Numbered from the stretch's first letter, positions 1-11,391 are shown. The stretch is 64,000 nt of DNA from Tatumella citrea (GCF_002163585.1 NZ_CP015579.1:3348001-3412000), one strand, 5' to 3'. Notes: generated by a model from the letters alone, not told the origin. Numbers and translations: made by a program.

Positions 1-577
1 TGGCGTGGTTGCCCTGAGCAATAACATAAGGAGGGACATCCTGAGCAACGCCTGAACATCCACCAACCATCACGTGCGCACCAATCGTGCACCACTGATG
101 TACCGCAGTCATACCACCAATAATAGCGAAATCATCTACCGTCACATGGCCGGCGAGAGTCGCATTATTCGCAAAAATACAGCGGTTACCAATCTGACAG
201 TCATGTGCAATATGGGTATTGATCATCAGAAGATTATCACTGCCTACTACAGTGACACCACCGCCCTGCGTCGTCCCGCGATGAATCGAGACACTTTCAC
301 GAATACGGTTGCGATCCCCGATTTCAACACGGGTTTCTTCTCTCGCGTATTTGAGATCCTGGTTTACTTCACCGATTGAAGCAAACTGGTAAATCTCATT
401 CTCTTTACCAATCCGTGTATGACCATTGATCACGACGTGCGACTTAACGACAGTCCCTTCGCCAATCTCAACATGAGGTCCTATAACACAGAACGGGCCA
501 ATCTGAACGCCAGGTCCGATGATGGCACCGTCTTCAATGATAGAGCTGGGGTGAATGCTGGCGGTTTTATCAATCAC
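1..577 (-). CDS. lpxA: LpxA, UDP-GlcNAc O-acyltransferase (3' part missing)
   Basis: First step of lipid A synthesis: transfer of R-3-hydroxymyristate from ACP to UDP-GlcNAc in the cytoplasm. About 192 of the usual 262 residues are present; the C-terminal part lies beyond the window start. The left-handed beta-helix hexapeptide repeats are visible, as are GNHA at the cut end and the catalytic His of NTHIAHD (residue 125). The start is GTG at 577, with GGGAGG about 7 bases upstream, giving [10 protein letters not shown] as in E. coli (MIDKSAFVHP). It begins 2 bases after the fabZ stop codon, so the two are likely translationally coupled. Only the truncation by the window is abnormal. Confidence 0.97.
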   Translation of the reverse strand, partial: MIDKTASIHPSSIIEDGAIIGPGVQIGPFCVIGPHVEIGEGTVVKSHVVINGHTRIGKENEIYQFASIGEVNQDLKYAREETRVEIGDRNRIRESVSIHRGTTQGGGVTVVGSDNLLMINTHIAHDCQIGNRCIFANNATLAGHVTVDDFAIIGGMTAVHQWCTIGAHVMVGGCSGVAQDVPPYVIAQGNHA

Positions 578-579
578 GT

Positions 580-1035
580 TTATGCCTCCCGGCTACGTGC
601 ACACATCATTGTTGCTTCACAGACAATCTTACCGTCAACAGTAGCAACGCCACTGAAACGCGTCAAACCACGACGGGTTTTCTCGAAAGTGACTTCCATC
701 ACCATCTGATCTCCCGGTACGACAGGTCTTTTGAAACGTGCGTTATCAATACCAGCAAAATAGTACAGTTCACCCGGTTCCAGTTTACCAACACTTTTGA
801 ATGCCAGAATACCGGTGGCCTGTGCCATTGCTTCAAGAATTAACACACCTGGCAGAATAGGTTTCCCCGGGAAATGCCCCTGGAAGAACGGCTCATTGAC
901 AGTCACATTTTTCACTGCACGCAGATACTTATGTGGCTCAAAATCTTCTACACGATCTACCAGTAAAAATGGATAGCGGTGTGGCAGAAGCTCCAGAATC
1001 TCTTCAATTTTCAGAGTATGTATTTCAGTAGTCAA
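580..1035 (-). CDS. fabZ: FabZ, 3-hydroxyacyl-ACP dehydratase
   Basis: Dehydrates 3-hydroxyacyl-ACP in type II fatty acid synthesis and competes with LpxA and LpxD for hydroxymyristoyl-ACP. It has 151 residues, the same as E. coli. The hot-dog fold signature [20 protein letters not shown] is intact, with catalytic His54 and Glu68. The start is TTG ([10 protein letters not shown]), preceded by AGGAAGAG; the E. coli gene is thought to use the same codon. It lies between lpxD and lpxA in the lipid A operon. The 164-base gap to lpxD holds an 8-bp GC-rich hairpin (1077-1110) that has no T-run and may be a processing or attenuation structure. Confidence 0.97.
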   Translation of the reverse strand: MTTEIHTLKIEEILELLPHRYPFLLVDRVEDFEPHKYLRAVKNVTVNEPFFQGHFPGKPILPGVLILEAMAQATGILAFKSVGKLEPGELYYFAGIDNARFKRPVVPGDQMVMEVTFEKTRRGLTRFSGVATVDGKIVCEATMMCARSREA

Positions 1036-1199
1036 AATACTCTTCCTGTCCTAAAAATCTGTTATCAATAATAACACGACCCGCATGCTCAAAAAGTGCA
1101 CCGCAGGTCGCAAATAGAAAAATATCGAGTCAGCTCAATGTTTCCCGGATGCATGCTGAAATCAGTCACAACATCCTGCGGAACAGGCCGGTATTATGG

Positions 1200-2225
1200 T
1201 TAGTTATCTTTACCGACTTTACGCTCGATGGCCTTCAGTCGTTTACTCATATCATCGATATTCATTACCAGCGCAGCTGTTTTGCGCCAGACTTTGTTCG
1301 CCTGAAGAGGTATCCCGGAAGAGTAAACCCCGGATTCAGTGATAGGTCGCATCACCATTCCCATACCAGTGACGGTGACTTTATCACAAATCTCCATATG
1401 ACCATTAATCACACTGGCGCCGCCAATCATGCAGTAACGACCAATTTTCAGGCTACCGGCCATGATAACACCACCAGCGACTGCTGTATTGTCACCAATT
1501 ATAACATTGTGTGCAATCTGGCATTGGTTATCTATGATAACACCATTACCAATCTGAGTGTTATCCAGCGCTCCGCGGTCAATTGTGGTACAGGCACCGA
1601 TTTCTACACGGTCACCGATAATGACTGAACCGAGTTGAGGGATTTTAACCCAGTTGCCCCGGTCGTTGGCGTAGCCGAAACCGTCGGCACCAATCACTGT
1701 CCCGGACTGCACCAGACATTGCTGACCAATCACAACTTCATGGTAGACCGACACATTTGCCCAGAGTTTTGTCCCTGCACCGATGCGGGTATTCTTACCA
1801 ATAAAGCAGCCAGCACCGATAACCACGTTATCACCCAGCTCAACGCCTGATTCAATCACGGCATTTGCGCCCACTGAAACATTTGAGCCCAGTTTCGCGG
1901 CAGGTGAAATTACCGCACCAGGTGCAATATTTTCTGCAGGAGAAGGGGTACTGTCGAGGATCTGAGCCATACGGGCATATGTCAGATAGGGATCTTTTAC
2001 CACCAACGCCGCACTATGACACCATTCCAGATCGGCTTCCGTCAGCACCACAGCATCTGCTTTGCAGTGCGCAAGTTGCTCGCGGTAGCGACTGTTTGCC
2101 AGAAATGTAATTTTCCCGGGGACTGCAGATTGCATAGAAGCAATGCCGGAGATGGCGATATCACCATCTCCGTGCAATTCTGCATCTAACTGCTGAGCTA
2201 AGTCAGCCAGTCGAATAGATGACAT
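1200..2225 (-). CDS. lpxD: LpxD, UDP-3-O-acyl-glucosamine N-acyltransferase
   Basis: Third lipid A step: N-acylation of UDP-3-O-acyl-GlcN with hydroxymyristoyl-ACP. The 341 residues match the E. coli length. There is an N-terminal uridine-binding domain (about 1-100), a left-handed beta-helix of hexapeptide repeats (about 100-305), and a C-terminal helix ending [15 protein letters not shown]. The catalytic His239 is present in QIAHNV. ATG start; the gene begins 3 bases after the skp stop codon, so it is tightly coupled to skp. Confidence 0.98.
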   Translation of the reverse strand: MSSIRLADLAQQLDAELHGDGDIAISGIASMQSAVPGKITFLANSRYREQLAHCKADAVVLTEADLEWCHSAALVVKDPYLTYARMAQILDSTPSPAENIAPGAVISPAAKLGSNVSVGANAVIESGVELGDNVVIGAGCFIGKNTRIGAGTKLWANVSVYHEVVIGQQCLVQSGTVIGADGFGYANDRGNWVKIPQLGSVIIGDRVEIGACTTIDRGALDNTQIGNGVIIDNQCQIAHNVIIGDNTAVAGGVIMAGSLKIGRYCMIGGASVINGHMEICDKVTVTGMGMVMRPITESGVYSSGIPLQANKVWRKTAALVMNIDDMSKRLKAIERKVGKDN

Positions 2226-2228
2226 TAA

Positions 2229-2729
2229 TTATTTAACCTGTTTCAGCACGTCAGCAGTGATATCTTTTGCATCAGTTGCGTAGGCAACAGCGTTTGAATC
2301 GATAACAATATCATAGCCTTCGCTGGTTGCAACTTTCTTCACTGCAGCCTGAATCTGAGTCAGCAGTTTGTTACGCTCTTCAGTCTGGCGACGACGGTTG
2401 TCATCTTCAAAAGCCTGCGCTTTTTCAGAGAAAGCCTGGCGTTTAGCCATGATGTCTTTCTCAGTACTAGCGCGAACACTGGCTTTCATTGTAGAAGCGT
2501 TACGCTGGAAATTCTGCATCTGGGCCTGAAGAGCACGTTCCTGAGCTTGCAGATCAGTTGCACGACCTTTGAACTCGTTCTCAAGCTGACGGGCGATCGC
2601 AGCACGCTGTGGCAGCTGCTGGAAAATATTAGATACGTTGACTACTGCAATTTTGTCAGCGGCCTGTGCTGCTACAGAAGAAGCAGCCAGAGCGAGACCA
2701 AGACCTGCGGCACATAACAACTTTTTCAC
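2229..2729 (-). CDS. skp: Skp, periplasmic outer-membrane-protein chaperone
   Basis: Trimeric periplasmic holdase that carries unfolded outer membrane proteins to the BAM complex. The 166 residues compare with 161 in E. coli. A Sec signal peptide, with likely cleavage after VAAQA (residue 23), is followed by the short beta-strand core [11 protein letters not shown] and a long, charged, coiled-coil arm (about 60-135). It lies just downstream of bamA, its functional partner. A terminator-like hairpin in the 111-base gap between them (2776-2807) could reduce read-through from bamA. Confidence 0.97.
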   Translation of the reverse strand: MKKLLCAAGLGLALAASSVAAQAADKIAVVNVSNIFQQLPQRAAIARQLENEFKGRATDLQAQERALQAQMQNFQRNASTMKASVRASTEKDIMAKRQAFSEKAQAFEDDNRRRQTEERNKLLTQIQAAVKKVATSEGYDIVIDSNAVAYATDAKDITADVLKQVK

Positions 2730-2775
2730 TATAAACTCCTTACCATCACCGTTTGTGTCTTAGACACTGTTTTTG

Positions 2776-2807
2776 CAAAAACAAAACAGCAGGTTATGCT
2801 GTTTTGT
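2776..2807 (-). terminator. Hairpin with T-run between bamA and skp
   Basis: On the minus strand CAAAACAGCA and TGCTGTTTTG (2797-2806 pairing with 2782-2791) form a 10-bp perfect stem with a 5-base loop, followed by TTTTTGCAAAA. This is a good intrinsic terminator or partial attenuator after bamA. As skp, lpxD, fabZ and lpxA follow on the same strand, it probably modulates rather than ends transcription, or skp has its own promoter. Confidence 0.7.
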
Positions 2808-2840
2808 TGCAATACACTTTAGCAAATTACAACCTGTAAT

Positions 2841-5255
2841 TTACCAGGTATTTCCGATATTAAACTGGAACTGCTCCGCTTTATCACCATCATACTTCTT
2901 AACAGGCTGGGCATATGAGAACACCAGCGGACCTAACGGCGACATCCACTGTAAGGAAACACCCGTTGAAGCACGGATATTACCGGCTTTACTATAGTCA
3001 GGAATACCTAAGGCTTCAGTTTCCGCGGTATTCTGCCATTTAGTATCCCATACTGTACCGGCATCAAAGAATACCGAGGTACGCAGTGAGTTACTGTATT
3101 GTTGACTGACAAACGGTGTCGGAGTGATTAATTCCAGGCTGGCGACAGCCATAGCATTACCACCTACCGCATCATCCGATTTACAAAGGCTGTTGCTACT
3201 GGTTCCACAATTCGAACTGCTACCGTAGTTATTATATACCGCTTTTGGCCCCACGGTATTTGACTGGAAGCCACGGACAGTACTGGAACCACCGGCATAG
3301 AAGTTTTCATAGAACGGCATTTCTTTACCGCCCAGACCATCACCATAGCCCAGACGGCTCCGGCCGAGTAATACCCAGGTCCGGTTTTCGTTTAACGGCA
3401 CATATTGCTGAGTATCAAACGTCAGCTTGTAGTAGCTGTTATCAGAACCAGGAATAGTGATTTTACCATTCAGGTTAGTTCGGTTACCTGAGGTTGCGAA
3501 GAAACCACGGTCCAGGGTGTTATAGGTCCAGCCATAGTTAAAGGTAAAATCATCCGATGAATAAGTACTGTCGTCATTATCGGTGCTAAAGTTTTTACCC
3601 ATTGATTTGAAGTAGCGCCACATCGCAACCTGGGGTTGCATATTCGACAAATCATTATGTACATAACCAAGCCCGACACGCAGGGTGTTATTCTCGTTGA
3701 CCGGGAAGCCGAGCGTACCGTCCAGACCATAACTACGGTTAGTATAGTCAGACAAGTCAGCATCATCTGCTTTAAAGTCATTATAGAATAAACGCCCACC
3801 CAGACTCACACCATCAACGGTGAAGTACGGATCGGTCATCGACAGCTCTGCATAGGTCTGGTAATCGTTTTTGGTACCACTGATACCCACGGTATTACCA
3901 GTACCCATCCAGTTTTCCTGGGTCACACCCACCTGGAAGCTGACGCCACTTTCTGTGCCGTAACCCAGACCAATATTAAAGGTCCCGGTGTTACGCTCTT
4001 TCACCTTATAGATAACATCGACTTCGTCCGGTGAACCAGGTACGCGCTGAGTATCCACATCAACACTTTCAAAGTAGCCGGTACGATTCAGACGTTCTTT
4101 ACCCTGCTCTACCAGGTTACTGCCCAGCCACGCACCTTCCATCTGGCGCATTTCGCGACGTAGTACGGAATCTTTAGAGGTAGTATTCCCCTCAAAGATC
4201 ACTTTACGCACGTAGTAACGATTTCCGGCATTTACACTGATATGCAGTTTTACAGTTTTGTCTTTGTCATTAATTTCTGGCTGAGTCATAACCTGCGGAT
4301 AGGCATATCCGTAGTTACCCAACAGTTTCTTAATGCTGTCTTCAATATGTGTAACTTTAGTTCCGTTATACAACTCACCTGGCTTAATTTTAGCCAGCTG
4401 TTCGATTTCAGCAGAATGGCCAGCCATATCACCATTCACCTCGACACCGGCAATCTTATATTGATTGCCTTCAGAGATGTTTACAGTGATATAGATCCCT
4501 TTCTTGTCCGGAGTCAGACTGACCTGGGTTGAATCGATATTAAACCGTGCATAACCGCGCTCCAGATAGAAGCTACGCAGAGTTTCTAAGTCACCCGCCA
4601 GTTTCTGCTTCTGATATTTACGGTCAGCAACCACGTTCCACCATGGCACCTGGTCCCGTAACTGGAAACGTGAGATCAGTTCGTCAGAACTGAATGCTTT
4701 GTTACCGACGATGTTAATCTGCTGAATCTGAGCAGATACACCCTCGACAAAGACAAATTTCAGATCAACACGGTTACGTGGCAGGGGGGTCACAATCGCT
4801 TTTACGTTGGCGGTATATTTACCGACGCTGTAATAGAAATCTTCCAGCCCCTTCTCAATCGAAGAAATTGTCGTACGGTCAAGAGCATCGCCCACGCGAA
4901 CCCCGGACGCTTCCAGGTTTTGCTTCAGCTGATCATCTTTAACCGCTTTGTTACCGGAGAAAGTGATACTGGCAATCGTCGGGCGCTCTTTGACCTGGAC
5001 TATCAGGTCATTACCGTCACGCAGTACCTGAACATCTTCGAAATTACCGGTTGCGAAAAGTGAACGAATAGTGTTTCTGATATCATCATCATTTACTGAA
5101 TCACCAACACGAACAGGCATGCTGAGCAATGCCGCCCCGACGGCGACTCGCTGCAACCCTTCGAAATGAATATCTTTCACTACGAAATCGTCTGCACCGT
5201 ACACGGTGGCGCTGCTGAACAGCAGCGACGCTATGAGCAACTTTTTCATCGCCAT
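2841..5255 (-). CDS. bamA: BamA, outer membrane protein assembly factor
   Basis: Essential Omp85-family beta-barrel that inserts outer membrane proteins. It has 804 residues (810 in E. coli). The start at [13 protein letters not shown] is chosen by its identity to the E. coli signal peptide; an upstream in-frame extension overlapping rseP is not expected to be used. Cleavage is likely after ATVYG-A. Five POTRA domains follow (about 22-420), then a 16-strand barrel. The loop-6 motif VRGF is present, and the chain ends FQFNIGNTW with the terminal aromatic beta-signal. The extracellular stretch after GPKAVY is shorter than in E. coli and rich in Ser/Asn, with two Cys (NCGT and SLCK), as is usual for variable surface loops. 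Confidence 0.98.
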   Translation of the reverse strand: MAMKKLLIASLLFSSATVYGADDFVVKDIHFEGLQRVAVGAALLSMPVRVGDSVNDDDIRNTIRSLFATGNFEDVQVLRDGNDLIVQVKERPTIASITFSGNKAVKDDQLKQNLEASGVRVGDALDRTTISSIEKGLEDFYYSVGKYTANVKAIVTPLPRNRVDLKFVFVEGVSAQIQQINIVGNKAFSSDELISRFQLRDQVPWWNVVADRKYQKQKLAGDLETLRSFYLERGYARFNIDSTQVSLTPDKKGIYITVNISEGNQYKIAGVEVNGDMAGHSAEIEQLAKIKPGELYNGTKVTHIEDSIKKLLGNYGYAYPQVMTQPEINDKDKTVKLHISVNAGNRYYVRKVIFEGNTTSKDSVLRREMRQMEGAWLGSNLVEQGKERLNRTGYFESVDVDTQRVPGSPDEVDVIYKVKERNTGTFNIGLGYGTESGVSFQVGVTQENWMGTGNTVGISGTKNDYQTYAELSMTDPYFTVDGVSLGGRLFYNDFKADDADLSDYTNRSYGLDGTLGFPVNENNTLRVGLGYVHNDLSNMQPQVAMWRYFKSMGKNFSTDNDDSTYSSDDFTFNYGWTYNTLDRGFFATSGNRTNLNGKITIPGSDNSYYKLTFDTQQYVPLNENRTWVLLGRSRLGYGDGLGGKEMPFYENFYAGGSSTVRGFQSNTVGPKAVYNNYGSSSNCGTSSNSLCKSDDAVGGNAMAVASLELITPTPFVSQQYSNSLRTSVFFDAGTVWDTKWQNTAETEALGIPDYSKAGNIRASTGVSLQWMSPLGPLVFSYAQPVKKYDGDKAEQFQFNIGNTW

Positions 5256-5304
5256 CGTTATTATGCGTGTTCCTAACACATCCCCGTTAGCAGAATTCCA
5301 CTCT

Positions 5305-6657
5305 CTACAAACGTGAGAAATCATTGAAAAGTGCAAGCCCCATTAACAACACCAGCGCAACAGAGCCAATGCGATAACTAAAGTCCTGAACTCGCTCAGA
5401 CACCGGCCCGCCTTTGATCTTTTCGACCAACAGGAAGAGCAGATGCCCACCATCTAACACCGGTAACGGGACAAGGTTAAAGATCCCCAGATTGACACTA
5501 ATCAACGCCAAAAACATCAAATAGTATATCATTCCGTACTCAGCTGAAGCACCAGCTCCCTGGGCGATGGATATCGGCCCGCTTAGGTTATTCAGCTTTA
5601 TATCACCAGTCACTAATTTTTCCAGCATTGACGCTGTCAGCTTCACAAGTTGCCAGGTTTTTACCGAGGCTTCACCTATTGCCACTACAGGCCCGTACTG
5701 TCGCAATACTTTGTATTGATCCGGCAGAGGCTGAACACGGGGAATAACTCCCGCAAACCCTTCCTTGCCCTGACCAGCTGATTTGACCGCTGGAGTCATG
5801 GTTAATTCCCGAACTTCACCACTACGTTCAACCTGAACCTGCAGCGGTTTACCCGGATTATCCCTGACATCAACCACAAAAGATTGCCAGTTTTCTATAA
5901 CTTTACCATCGACTTTAACGATCCTGTCTCCGGCTTGCAAACCTGCCATTGCTGCAGGTGAATTTTTCTGCACCTGTGCAAGAGTGGTTTCGATGACCGG
6001 ACCCTTTGGAATAATTCCCAGCGAGGTCACAGGATCCTGTGTTTTAGGATCGAAAGCCCACTGCCGCAGGTCCAGGTGTCTTACCACTTCATTTGACTGG
6101 CCGAAAGGAGATAAAGTTACAGTTGCTTCACTGTCACCAATTTTCCCTATCAATGCCATTCTCACAGCATCCCAGTCAGGCGTTTCGATACCGTCAATTG
6201 CTTTAAGTTCCATTCCCGGCTGAATTTGGGCCTGCTGAGCCACAGAGTTGTTGGTTATTTCACCGGTCACCGGCTTTATGCCTGGTACACCATGCATAAA
6301 AACCAGCCAGTAAGCAAACACAGCGAAGATGAAATTTGCGACAGGACCCGCAGCAATAATAGCTGCGCGCTGGCCAACTGTTTTACGAGTATAGGCCTGA
6401 TGAAGGCGGTCGGCAGGAACTTCACCGGCACGTTCGTCCAGCATTTTGACGTAGCCGCCCAGCGGGATGACAGCAATAACATACTCGGTCCCTTGTTTGT
6501 CTTTCTTACGCCATAACGCAGGACCGAAACCGATAGAGAAGCGTTCTACCCAAACACCGCAGCGACGGGCAACCCAAAAGTGGCCAAATTCATGGACGGT
6601 AATCAGAATCCCTAGTCCGACAATGAATGCGCCAATACTCCAAAGTATGCTTCCCAT
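5305..6657 (-). CDS. rseP: RseP, site-2 intramembrane zinc protease
   Basis: Inner membrane metalloprotease that cuts RseA after DegS, releasing sigma-E, and also clears signal peptides. The HExxH motif is TVHEFGHFW (zinc ligands about His22 and His26 from the ATG used here), two PDZ domains occupy the periplasmic middle, and [10 protein letters not shown] carries the third ligand near the C-terminus. GTG-ATG lie in tandem at 6660/6657; ATG at 6657 gives 450 residues, the E. coli length. It sits between cdsA (12 bases away) and bamA (49 bases away), the conserved envelope order. Confidence 0.97.
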   Translation of the reverse strand: MGSILWSIGAFIVGLGILITVHEFGHFWVARRCGVWVERFSIGFGPALWRKKDKQGTEYVIAVIPLGGYVKMLDERAGEVPADRLHQAYTRKTVGQRAAIIAAGPVANFIFAVFAYWLVFMHGVPGIKPVTGEITNNSVAQQAQIQPGMELKAIDGIETPDWDAVRMALIGKIGDSEATVTLSPFGQSNEVVRHLDLRQWAFDPKTQDPVTSLGIIPKGPVIETTLAQVQKNSPAAMAGLQAGDRIVKVDGKVIENWQSFVVDVRDNPGKPLQVQVERSGEVRELTMTPAVKSAGQGKEGFAGVIPRVQPLPDQYKVLRQYGPVVAIGEASVKTWQLVKLTASMLEKLVTGDIKLNNLSGPISIAQGAGASAEYGMIYYLMFLALISVNLGIFNLVPLPVLDGGHLLFLLVEKIKGGPVSERVQDFSYRIGSVALVLLMGLALFNDFSRL

Positions 6658-6669
6658 CACATGACTTCC

Positions 6670-7527
6670 TTAAACGATATGGAACACCAGCAGTAGCAGA
6701 CACGCAAAAACCGGTACCGCAGCCGTCAGGCTATCGATACGGTCAAGTATACCGCCATGTCCCGGAATCAGATTTCCGCTGTCTTTAATACCCGCTTCCC
6801 GCTTGAACATACTTTCGGTCAGGTCGCCAAGAACTGACGCCAGGGTAGCGAAAATAGCGCAAATAATCAGAGTTTTAGTGTCGACGGATAAAGGAGCCAG
6901 CCTTGAAAATACCCAGGCAATAATCGCGGAAGTCACCAGTCCCCCCAGAAATCCTTCGAGAGTTTTCCCCGGTGAAACTTTGGGCGCAAGTTTATGCCTG
7001 CCAAACAGCTTACCAAACATATAAGCTCCGGAATCTGCGCCCCATACCAATAACATGACAAACAGCAACCACCACGCACCTGTGAAGTGATCAATTTCGT
7101 AATGGTATTGACGCAGTGCAATCATTCCCCAGAAAAACGGGATCAGGGTTAACGCTCCAAACACCAGACGCAGGAAGCGAGACTCACGCCAGAGCACTGC
7201 CGATTTTGGGTAAAATAACACCAGAACCAACGCTACACACCACCAACTGAGTGAGACATACAATGAGAGTGAAACCGGTGGCTGATGGATATCATGCTGA
7301 TAGGGAGGTAATGGCAGCATCATCAACGCCAACACCAGGCCAAACAGGACGGCCAGCCAGATACGTTGTTGTGTGTTGACCAGCCCGGCAAACTGACCCC
7401 ATTCCCAGGCTGCCAGCATGCAAATAATCAGAACAATAATATTGAAGCCGATAGGTGGTAACCAGAATAATGCAATGATTACCAACGGAATCAGAATCAT
7501 CGCGGTAATCAAACGTGACTTTAACAA
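6670..7527 (-). CDS. cdsA: CdsA, phosphatidate cytidylyltransferase
   Basis: Integral inner membrane enzyme making CDP-diacylglycerol from phosphatidate and CTP, the branch point of phospholipid synthesis. The 285 residues equal E. coli. It has about eight hydrophobic helices and the family signature LGDLTESMFKREAGIKDSG followed by PGHGGILDRIDS near the C-terminus. The start is TTG (MLKSRLITAM) with a G-rich ribosome binding site. It is 18 bases from uppS, so the two are co-transcribed. Confidence 0.97.
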   Translation of the reverse strand: MLKSRLITAMILIPLVIIALFWLPPIGFNIIVLIICMLAAWEWGQFAGLVNTQQRIWLAVLFGLVLALMMLPLPPYQHDIHQPPVSLSLYVSLSWWCVALVLVLFYPKSAVLWRESRFLRLVFGALTLIPFFWGMIALRQYHYEIDHFTGAWWLLFVMLLVWGADSGAYMFGKLFGRHKLAPKVSPGKTLEGFLGGLVTSAIIAWVFSRLAPLSVDTKTLIICAIFATLASVLGDLTESMFKREAGIKDSGNLIPGHGGILDRIDSLTAAVPVFACLLLLVFHIV

Positions 7528-7545
7528 AGGTTACCCCCGCTCCAT

Positions 7546-8298
7546 TTATGCGCCATCCGGTGCTGCGCCGCCAAACCGGCGTTCCCGTAAAGAGAAGGCA
7601 TCCAGTGCACCCTGAAAAACATGATCATCAAAATCGGGCCAGAGAACATCGCTAAAATAAAATTCTGCATAGGCTACCTGCCACAACAGAAAATTACTAA
7701 TCCGATGCTCTCCCCCTGTCCTTATTACTAAATCAACCGGGGAGAGTTTGCACAGACAAAGCTCATCACCCAGCAGTTGTTCAGAGATATTTTCCGGGGC
7801 TAACTCACCCTGCTGTACCAGATGTGCCAGTTTCCTGACGCCATCGACAATATCCCAGCGACCGCCATAATTTGCGGCAATATTAAGCGTCAGACCACTG
7901 TTTTCGGCCGTCAGAGACTCTGCCAGTCGAATGCGTTCCTGAATCCGGGCACTGAAACGCTTAACATCGCCAATCACTTTCAGGCGTACATTGTGTTTAT
8001 GTAAACTTTTAACTTCACTGTCGAGTGCCCAGATAAAAAGCTCCATCAGTGCTGAAACTTCCTGTTCGGGACGGTTCCAGTTTTCGCTGCTAAATGCATA
8101 CAGCGTCAGTGCTTCCATCTCTTTCGTGACAGCAAATCTGACCGCACGTCTTACGGCTTTTGCTCCGGCCCGGTGTCCTGATATACGTAACTTTCCCTGG
8201 TTTTTCGCCCAGCGACCGTTACCATCCATAATGATAGCAACATGCCGCGGTAGAGCCCTGTGTGTATCAGGGATATGTTCTTGGTATAGGGACGACAT
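7546..8298 (-). CDS. uppS: UppS, undecaprenyl diphosphate synthase
   Basis: Cis-prenyltransferase that extends farnesyl diphosphate to C55-PP, the lipid carrier precursor for peptidoglycan and O-antigen. It has 250 residues. HVAIIMDGNGRWAK holds the catalytic Asp25 and the diphosphate-binding GNGRW. The C-terminal RTGGEHRISNFLLWQ and EFYFSDVLWPDF are family signatures. It lies between cdsA and dxr, linking isoprenoid and phospholipid supply. The ribosome binding site is weak. Confidence 0.97.
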   Translation of the reverse strand: MSSLYQEHIPDTHRALPRHVAIIMDGNGRWAKNQGKLRISGHRAGAKAVRRAVRFAVTKEMEALTLYAFSSENWNRPEQEVSALMELFIWALDSEVKSLHKHNVRLKVIGDVKRFSARIQERIRLAESLTAENSGLTLNIAANYGGRWDIVDGVRKLAHLVQQGELAPENISEQLLGDELCLCKLSPVDLVIRTGGEHRISNFLLWQVAYAEFYFSDVLWPDFDDHVFQGALDAFSLRERRFGGAAPDGA

Positions 8299-8385
8299 AA
8301 TGCGTATTAAATTCCTTTCATCAGAGAGCCAGATACCTCTGAATACTTTCTACTCGCAAAAACTTTTCACCGTTGAGGCAAGGCA

Positions 8386-8421
8386 AAAGCCCCCCACGCA
8401 CATCTGAAATATGAGCGTGGG
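8386..8421 (-). terminator. Hairpin between dxr and uppS
   Basis: On the minus strand CCCACGC (8415-8421) pairs with GCGTGGG (8393-8399), and CAT/ATG extend the stem inside. GGGCTTTTGCC follows. This could be a weak intrinsic terminator after dxr. The 172-base gap would then need its own uppS promoter, but no convincing promoter was picked out by eye. Confidence 0.45.
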
Positions 8422-8470
8422 ACTATACCATTTTCGCCCGATACGAACAAATAGCGGCGACACAAACCTG

Positions 8471-9664
8471 TTACATCAGTTTCGCCAGCCAGTTTTTTGT
8501 CCGAATCCGCGTCTGCTTATCAATCTCCATCACCGCTTCCACAGTTTCAGGTTCTTCTAATACCGCGGTATCCAGTATCTGTTGATTAACAGCTGCAATA
8601 TCAGTGAAACGAATTTGCTGGTTGAGAAATGCTTCTACTACCACCTCATTTGCTGCATTCAGCACCGTTGTTGCGGCCTGTCCCGATGCACAGGCATCCA
8701 TCGCCAGTTTCAGGCAGGGGTAACGGTGGTAATCAGGTGCCGCGAACGTTAATCCGCCCAGACGGGTGAAGTCCAGAGGCTTCACGCCTGCCTGAATCCT
8801 GTCCGGCCATGCCATTGAATGAGCAATCGGAGTACGCATATCAGGTGATCCTAACTGTGCAATGACGCTGCCATCACAATAACGCACCATGGAGTGAATC
8901 ACCGACTGAGGATGAATCACCACTTCCATTTGCGCTTCAGCAGCATTAAACAGCCAGCGAGCTTCTATGTATTCAAGACCTTTATTCATCATAGTGGCGG
9001 AGTCTACCGAGATCTTCTTACCCATCGTCCAGTTTGGATGAGCACAAGCCTGTTCCGGCGTCATCAGGGGTAAATCAGCCAGCGGGACATCGCGGAAAGG
9101 TCCTCCGGATCCCGTCAGAATAATCGAGTCAACGCCACTATCACGCAGCTGAGCATAGCCCAACTGTTGTTGTATAACCGCAGGCAAACTCTGAAAAATC
9201 GCATTATGTTCGCTGTCTACCGGCATCAGACAGGCTCCTGCCTGACGAACCGCATCCATAAACAGTCGTCCACAGGTGACAAGCGACTCTTTATTAGCCA
9301 GCAGAACCCGTTTGCCTGCGCGAATCGCTGCCAGTGTTGGCAACAAACCTGATGCCCCGACAATTGCCGCCATCACCTGATCAACTTCAGGTAAAGCGGC
9401 TAATTCACTTATCGCCTGAACGCCGGAGAGCACTTCAGTATCAACCTTCAATGCTTTCAGTCGTTCACGCAACTCCACCGCCGCCAGCTCATCTGCCATT
9501 GCGGCATAAGTCGGCCTGAATTCGCGACACTGTTCAGCCATAAGTTCGGCATTTTTACCCGCAACCAGTGCAATCACCTGGTATGTTTCAGGGTTTTCAC
9601 GCACAACCGACAAAGTACTGGTCCCGATAGAACCTGTGGAACCCAGCAGAGTCAAATGTTTCAT
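8471..9664 (-). CDS. dxr: Dxr (IspC), DXP reductoisomerase
   Basis: Converts 1-deoxy-D-xylulose 5-phosphate to MEP with NADPH, the committed step of the MEP isoprenoid pathway. The start [14 protein letters not shown] is preferred over an upstream in-frame ATG because GGAA lies 7 bases before it and it matches E. coli (397 versus 398 residues). The nucleotide-binding [11 protein letters not shown] is at the N-terminus. The active-site segments [21 protein letters not shown] and [13 protein letters not shown] (metal and substrate ligands) are intact. Confidence 0.97.
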   Translation of the reverse strand: MKHLTLLGSTGSIGTSTLSVVRENPETYQVIALVAGKNAELMAEQCREFRPTYAAMADELAAVELRERLKALKVDTEVLSGVQAISELAALPEVDQVMAAIVGASGLLPTLAAIRAGKRVLLANKESLVTCGRLFMDAVRQAGACLMPVDSEHNAIFQSLPAVIQQQLGYAQLRDSGVDSIILTGSGGPFRDVPLADLPLMTPEQACAHPNWTMGKKISVDSATMMNKGLEYIEARWLFNAAEAQMEVVIHPQSVIHSMVRYCDGSVIAQLGSPDMRTPIAHSMAWPDRIQAGVKPLDFTRLGGLTFAAPDYHRYPCLKLAMDACASGQAATTVLNAANEVVVEAFLNQQIRFTDIAAVNQQILDTAVLEEPETVEAVMEIDKQTRIRTKNWLAKLM

Positions 9665-9726
9665 GAATATTTCCATTTATAATCAAAGAGTAAACAACCA
9701 GAGATGCTGTCGGGGTAGCCAGCAAT

Positions 9727-9775
9727 GTAAAACGCCGCGAGAGAAAGCCATAGTTATGTCTTTCTACGCGGCGTT
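9727..9775 (-). terminator. frr terminator
   Basis: Long hairpin: AACGCCGCG (9731-9739) pairs with CGCGGCGTT (9767-9775), and AGAAAG/CTTTCT extends it inside. On the minus strand it is followed by TTTTACATT, placing it just after the frr stop. It could work in both directions. Confidence 0.75.
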
Positions 9776-9796
9776 ATTCAGTCTGGCAAAGCGAGA

Positions 9797-10354
9797 TTAA
9801 AACTCCATTAACTCCGCTTCTTTTTCTGCCAGAGCTGCATCTACTTTTTTGATGCTGACATCAGTCATTTTCTGGATTTCGTCCTGAGCACGACGTTCAT
9901 CATCTTCGCTGATTTCTTTATCTTTTAGCAGAGCTTTGATTTTATCGTTGCTATCGCGACGCACGTTACGCACGGACACACGCCCCTGCTCGGCTTCACC
10001 ACGCACCACTTTGATCAAATCTTTACGGCGCTCTTCAGTCAGCGCTGGAAGCGGAACACGGATGTCCGACCCGGCTGAACTTGGATTCAGCCCCAGATCA
10101 GAAGCCATGATTGCTTTCTCGATTGCCGGGCTTAATGAACGATCAAACACATTGATCTTCAGTGTGCGGGAGTCTTCTACAGTAACGCTAGCCAGCTGAC
10201 GCAGAGGCGTTGGGGCACCGTAATACTCAACTACAATGCCATCCAGCAGAGAAGGAGATGCACGCCCGGTGCGCACTTTAGAAATCGTATTTTTAAACGC
10301 TTCTACGCATTTTTCCATGCGTACTTCAGCATCTTTTTTAATATCGTTAATCAC
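9797..10354 (-). CDS. frr: Frr, ribosome recycling factor
   Basis: Splits post-termination ribosomes together with EF-G. The 185 residues equal E. coli. It has the three-helix bundle of domain I and the conserved segments [15 protein letters not shown] and [15 protein letters not shown]. The start is GTG ([15 protein letters not shown]), with AAGGG 8 bases upstream; an overlapping ATG one base earlier leads straight into a stop. It follows pyrH, with two hairpins in the 148-base gap. Confidence 0.97.
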   Translation of the reverse strand: MINDIKKDAEVRMEKCVEAFKNTISKVRTGRASPSLLDGIVVEYYGAPTPLRQLASVTVEDSRTLKINVFDRSLSPAIEKAIMASDLGLNPSSAGSDIRVPLPALTEERRKDLIKVVRGEAEQGRVSVRNVRRDSNDKIKALLKDKEISEDDERRAQDEIQKMTDVSIKKVDAALAEKEAELMEF

Positions 10355-10385
10355 ATTAAAACCCTTGGATTCGTTTGATCTGATG

Positions 10386-10470
10386 TTTTGCCTTAGTGGC
10401 AGGCAAAATGGGGTCCGTCATCATCAGTTAATCTGAACAGCACCAATGACAGATAACCAGTGTTGTTCAG
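10386..10470 (-). other. Two hairpins in the pyrH-frr gap
   Basis: TTTTGCCT/AGGCAAAA (10386-10393 with 10401-10408) and CTGAACAGCAC/GTGTTGTTCAG (10433-10443 with 10460-10470, one wobble pair) are clear inverted repeats. Neither has a good T-run, so they look like RNA-stability or partial attenuation structures between the two genes rather than full terminators. Confidence 0.45.
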
Positions 10471-10502
10471 AATATACCTTATTTTAATTTATGCTGACAG
10501 GA

Positions 10503-11228
10503 TTACTGCGCGATCAGGGTGCCTTCTTTTTCACCCATAACCACCCGACGTAATGCTCCCGGTTTATTCATATTGAATACCCGAATCGGCAGATTATGAT
10601 CGCGTGCCAGAGTAAAGGCAGCCAGGTCCATGACCTTCAGTTCGCGTTCCAGTACATCCTGATAGCTCAATTTTTCATGTAATTCAGCATCCGGCGTCGT
10701 CATTGGGTCCGCAGAGTACACGCCATCAACTTTGGTCGCTTTTAAAACGACATCGGCTTCAATTTCGATACCACGCAGACAGGCCGCTGAATCCGTAGTA
10801 AAAAACGGGTTACCGGTTCCGGCAGCAAAAATAACCACCCGGTTATTTCTCAGCTGGCTAATCGCCTCTGCCCAGCTGTAGTTATCACATACACCGTTCA
10901 GAGGAATTGCGGACATCAGACGGGCATTGACATAAGCGCGGTGTAAAGCATCACGCATGGCCAGACCATTCATTACGGTAGCCAGCATTCCCATATGGTC
11001 ACCGACCACACGGTTCATTCCGGCTTTAGCAAGACCGGCTCCGCGGAACAGGTTACCGCCGCCAATCACGACCCCAACCTGGATGCCCAATTCAACCAGC
11101 TCTTTAATTTCCTGAGCCATACGGTCAAGGATGCTGGCATCAATACCGAAACCTTCGGCACCCTGCAGGGCTTCGCCGCTCAGTTTCAGAAGGATACGTT
11201 GATATACCGGTTTTGCGTTGGTCGCCAT
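10503..11228 (-). CDS. pyrH: PyrH, UMP kinase
   Basis: Hexameric amino-acid-kinase-fold enzyme phosphorylating UMP to UDP. Starting at [18 protein letters not shown] gives 241 residues, exactly the E. coli length; a 28-residue in-frame extension upstream is not supported by homology. The nucleotide and substrate loops [23 protein letters not shown] and [13 protein letters not shown] are present. It is preceded by AGGAATTAATGATC and lies downstream of the tsf terminator. Confidence 0.97.
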   Translation of the reverse strand: MATNAKPVYQRILLKLSGEALQGAEGFGIDASILDRMAQEIKELVELGIQVGVVIGGGNLFRGAGLAKAGMNRVVGDHMGMLATVMNGLAMRDALHRAYVNARLMSAIPLNGVCDNYSWAEAISQLRNNRVVIFAAGTGNPFFTTDSAACLRGIEIEADVVLKATKVDGVYSADPMTTPDAELHEKLSYQDVLERELKVMDLAAFTLARDHNLPIRVFNMNKPGALRRVVMGEKEGTLIAQ

Positions 11229-11352
11229 GATCATTAATTCCTGGAACATGAGTGAATAAAGAAGAGGTAAATCTGGTCTTTCATCCGCCAGGCCCTTTTT
11301 CAACAGGCTCACGGGATGAAACGAAAATTGTCTGTGAACTCACTATCAACAG

Positions 11353-11385
11353 ACAAAAAAGAACCGCCCTTCTGGCGGTTCTTTC
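11353..11385 (-). terminator. tsf terminator
   Basis: AAAGAACCGCC and GGCGGTTCTTT (11358-11368 and 11374-11384) form a GC-rich stem. On the minus strand it runs into TTTTTTGTC just after tsf, a classic intrinsic terminator. Confidence 0.88.
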
Positions 11386-11391
11386 AGAGCA

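Noticed and set aside
1149..1628. Long plus-strand frames antisense to lpxD, fabZ and lpxA
   Set aside because: Mirror frames of repeat-rich beta-helix genes; no ribosome binding sites or homologs.
5256..5336. In-frame N-terminal extension of bamA
   Set aside because: It would precede and hide the signal peptide and overlap rse[14 protein letters not shown] is identical to the E. coli start.
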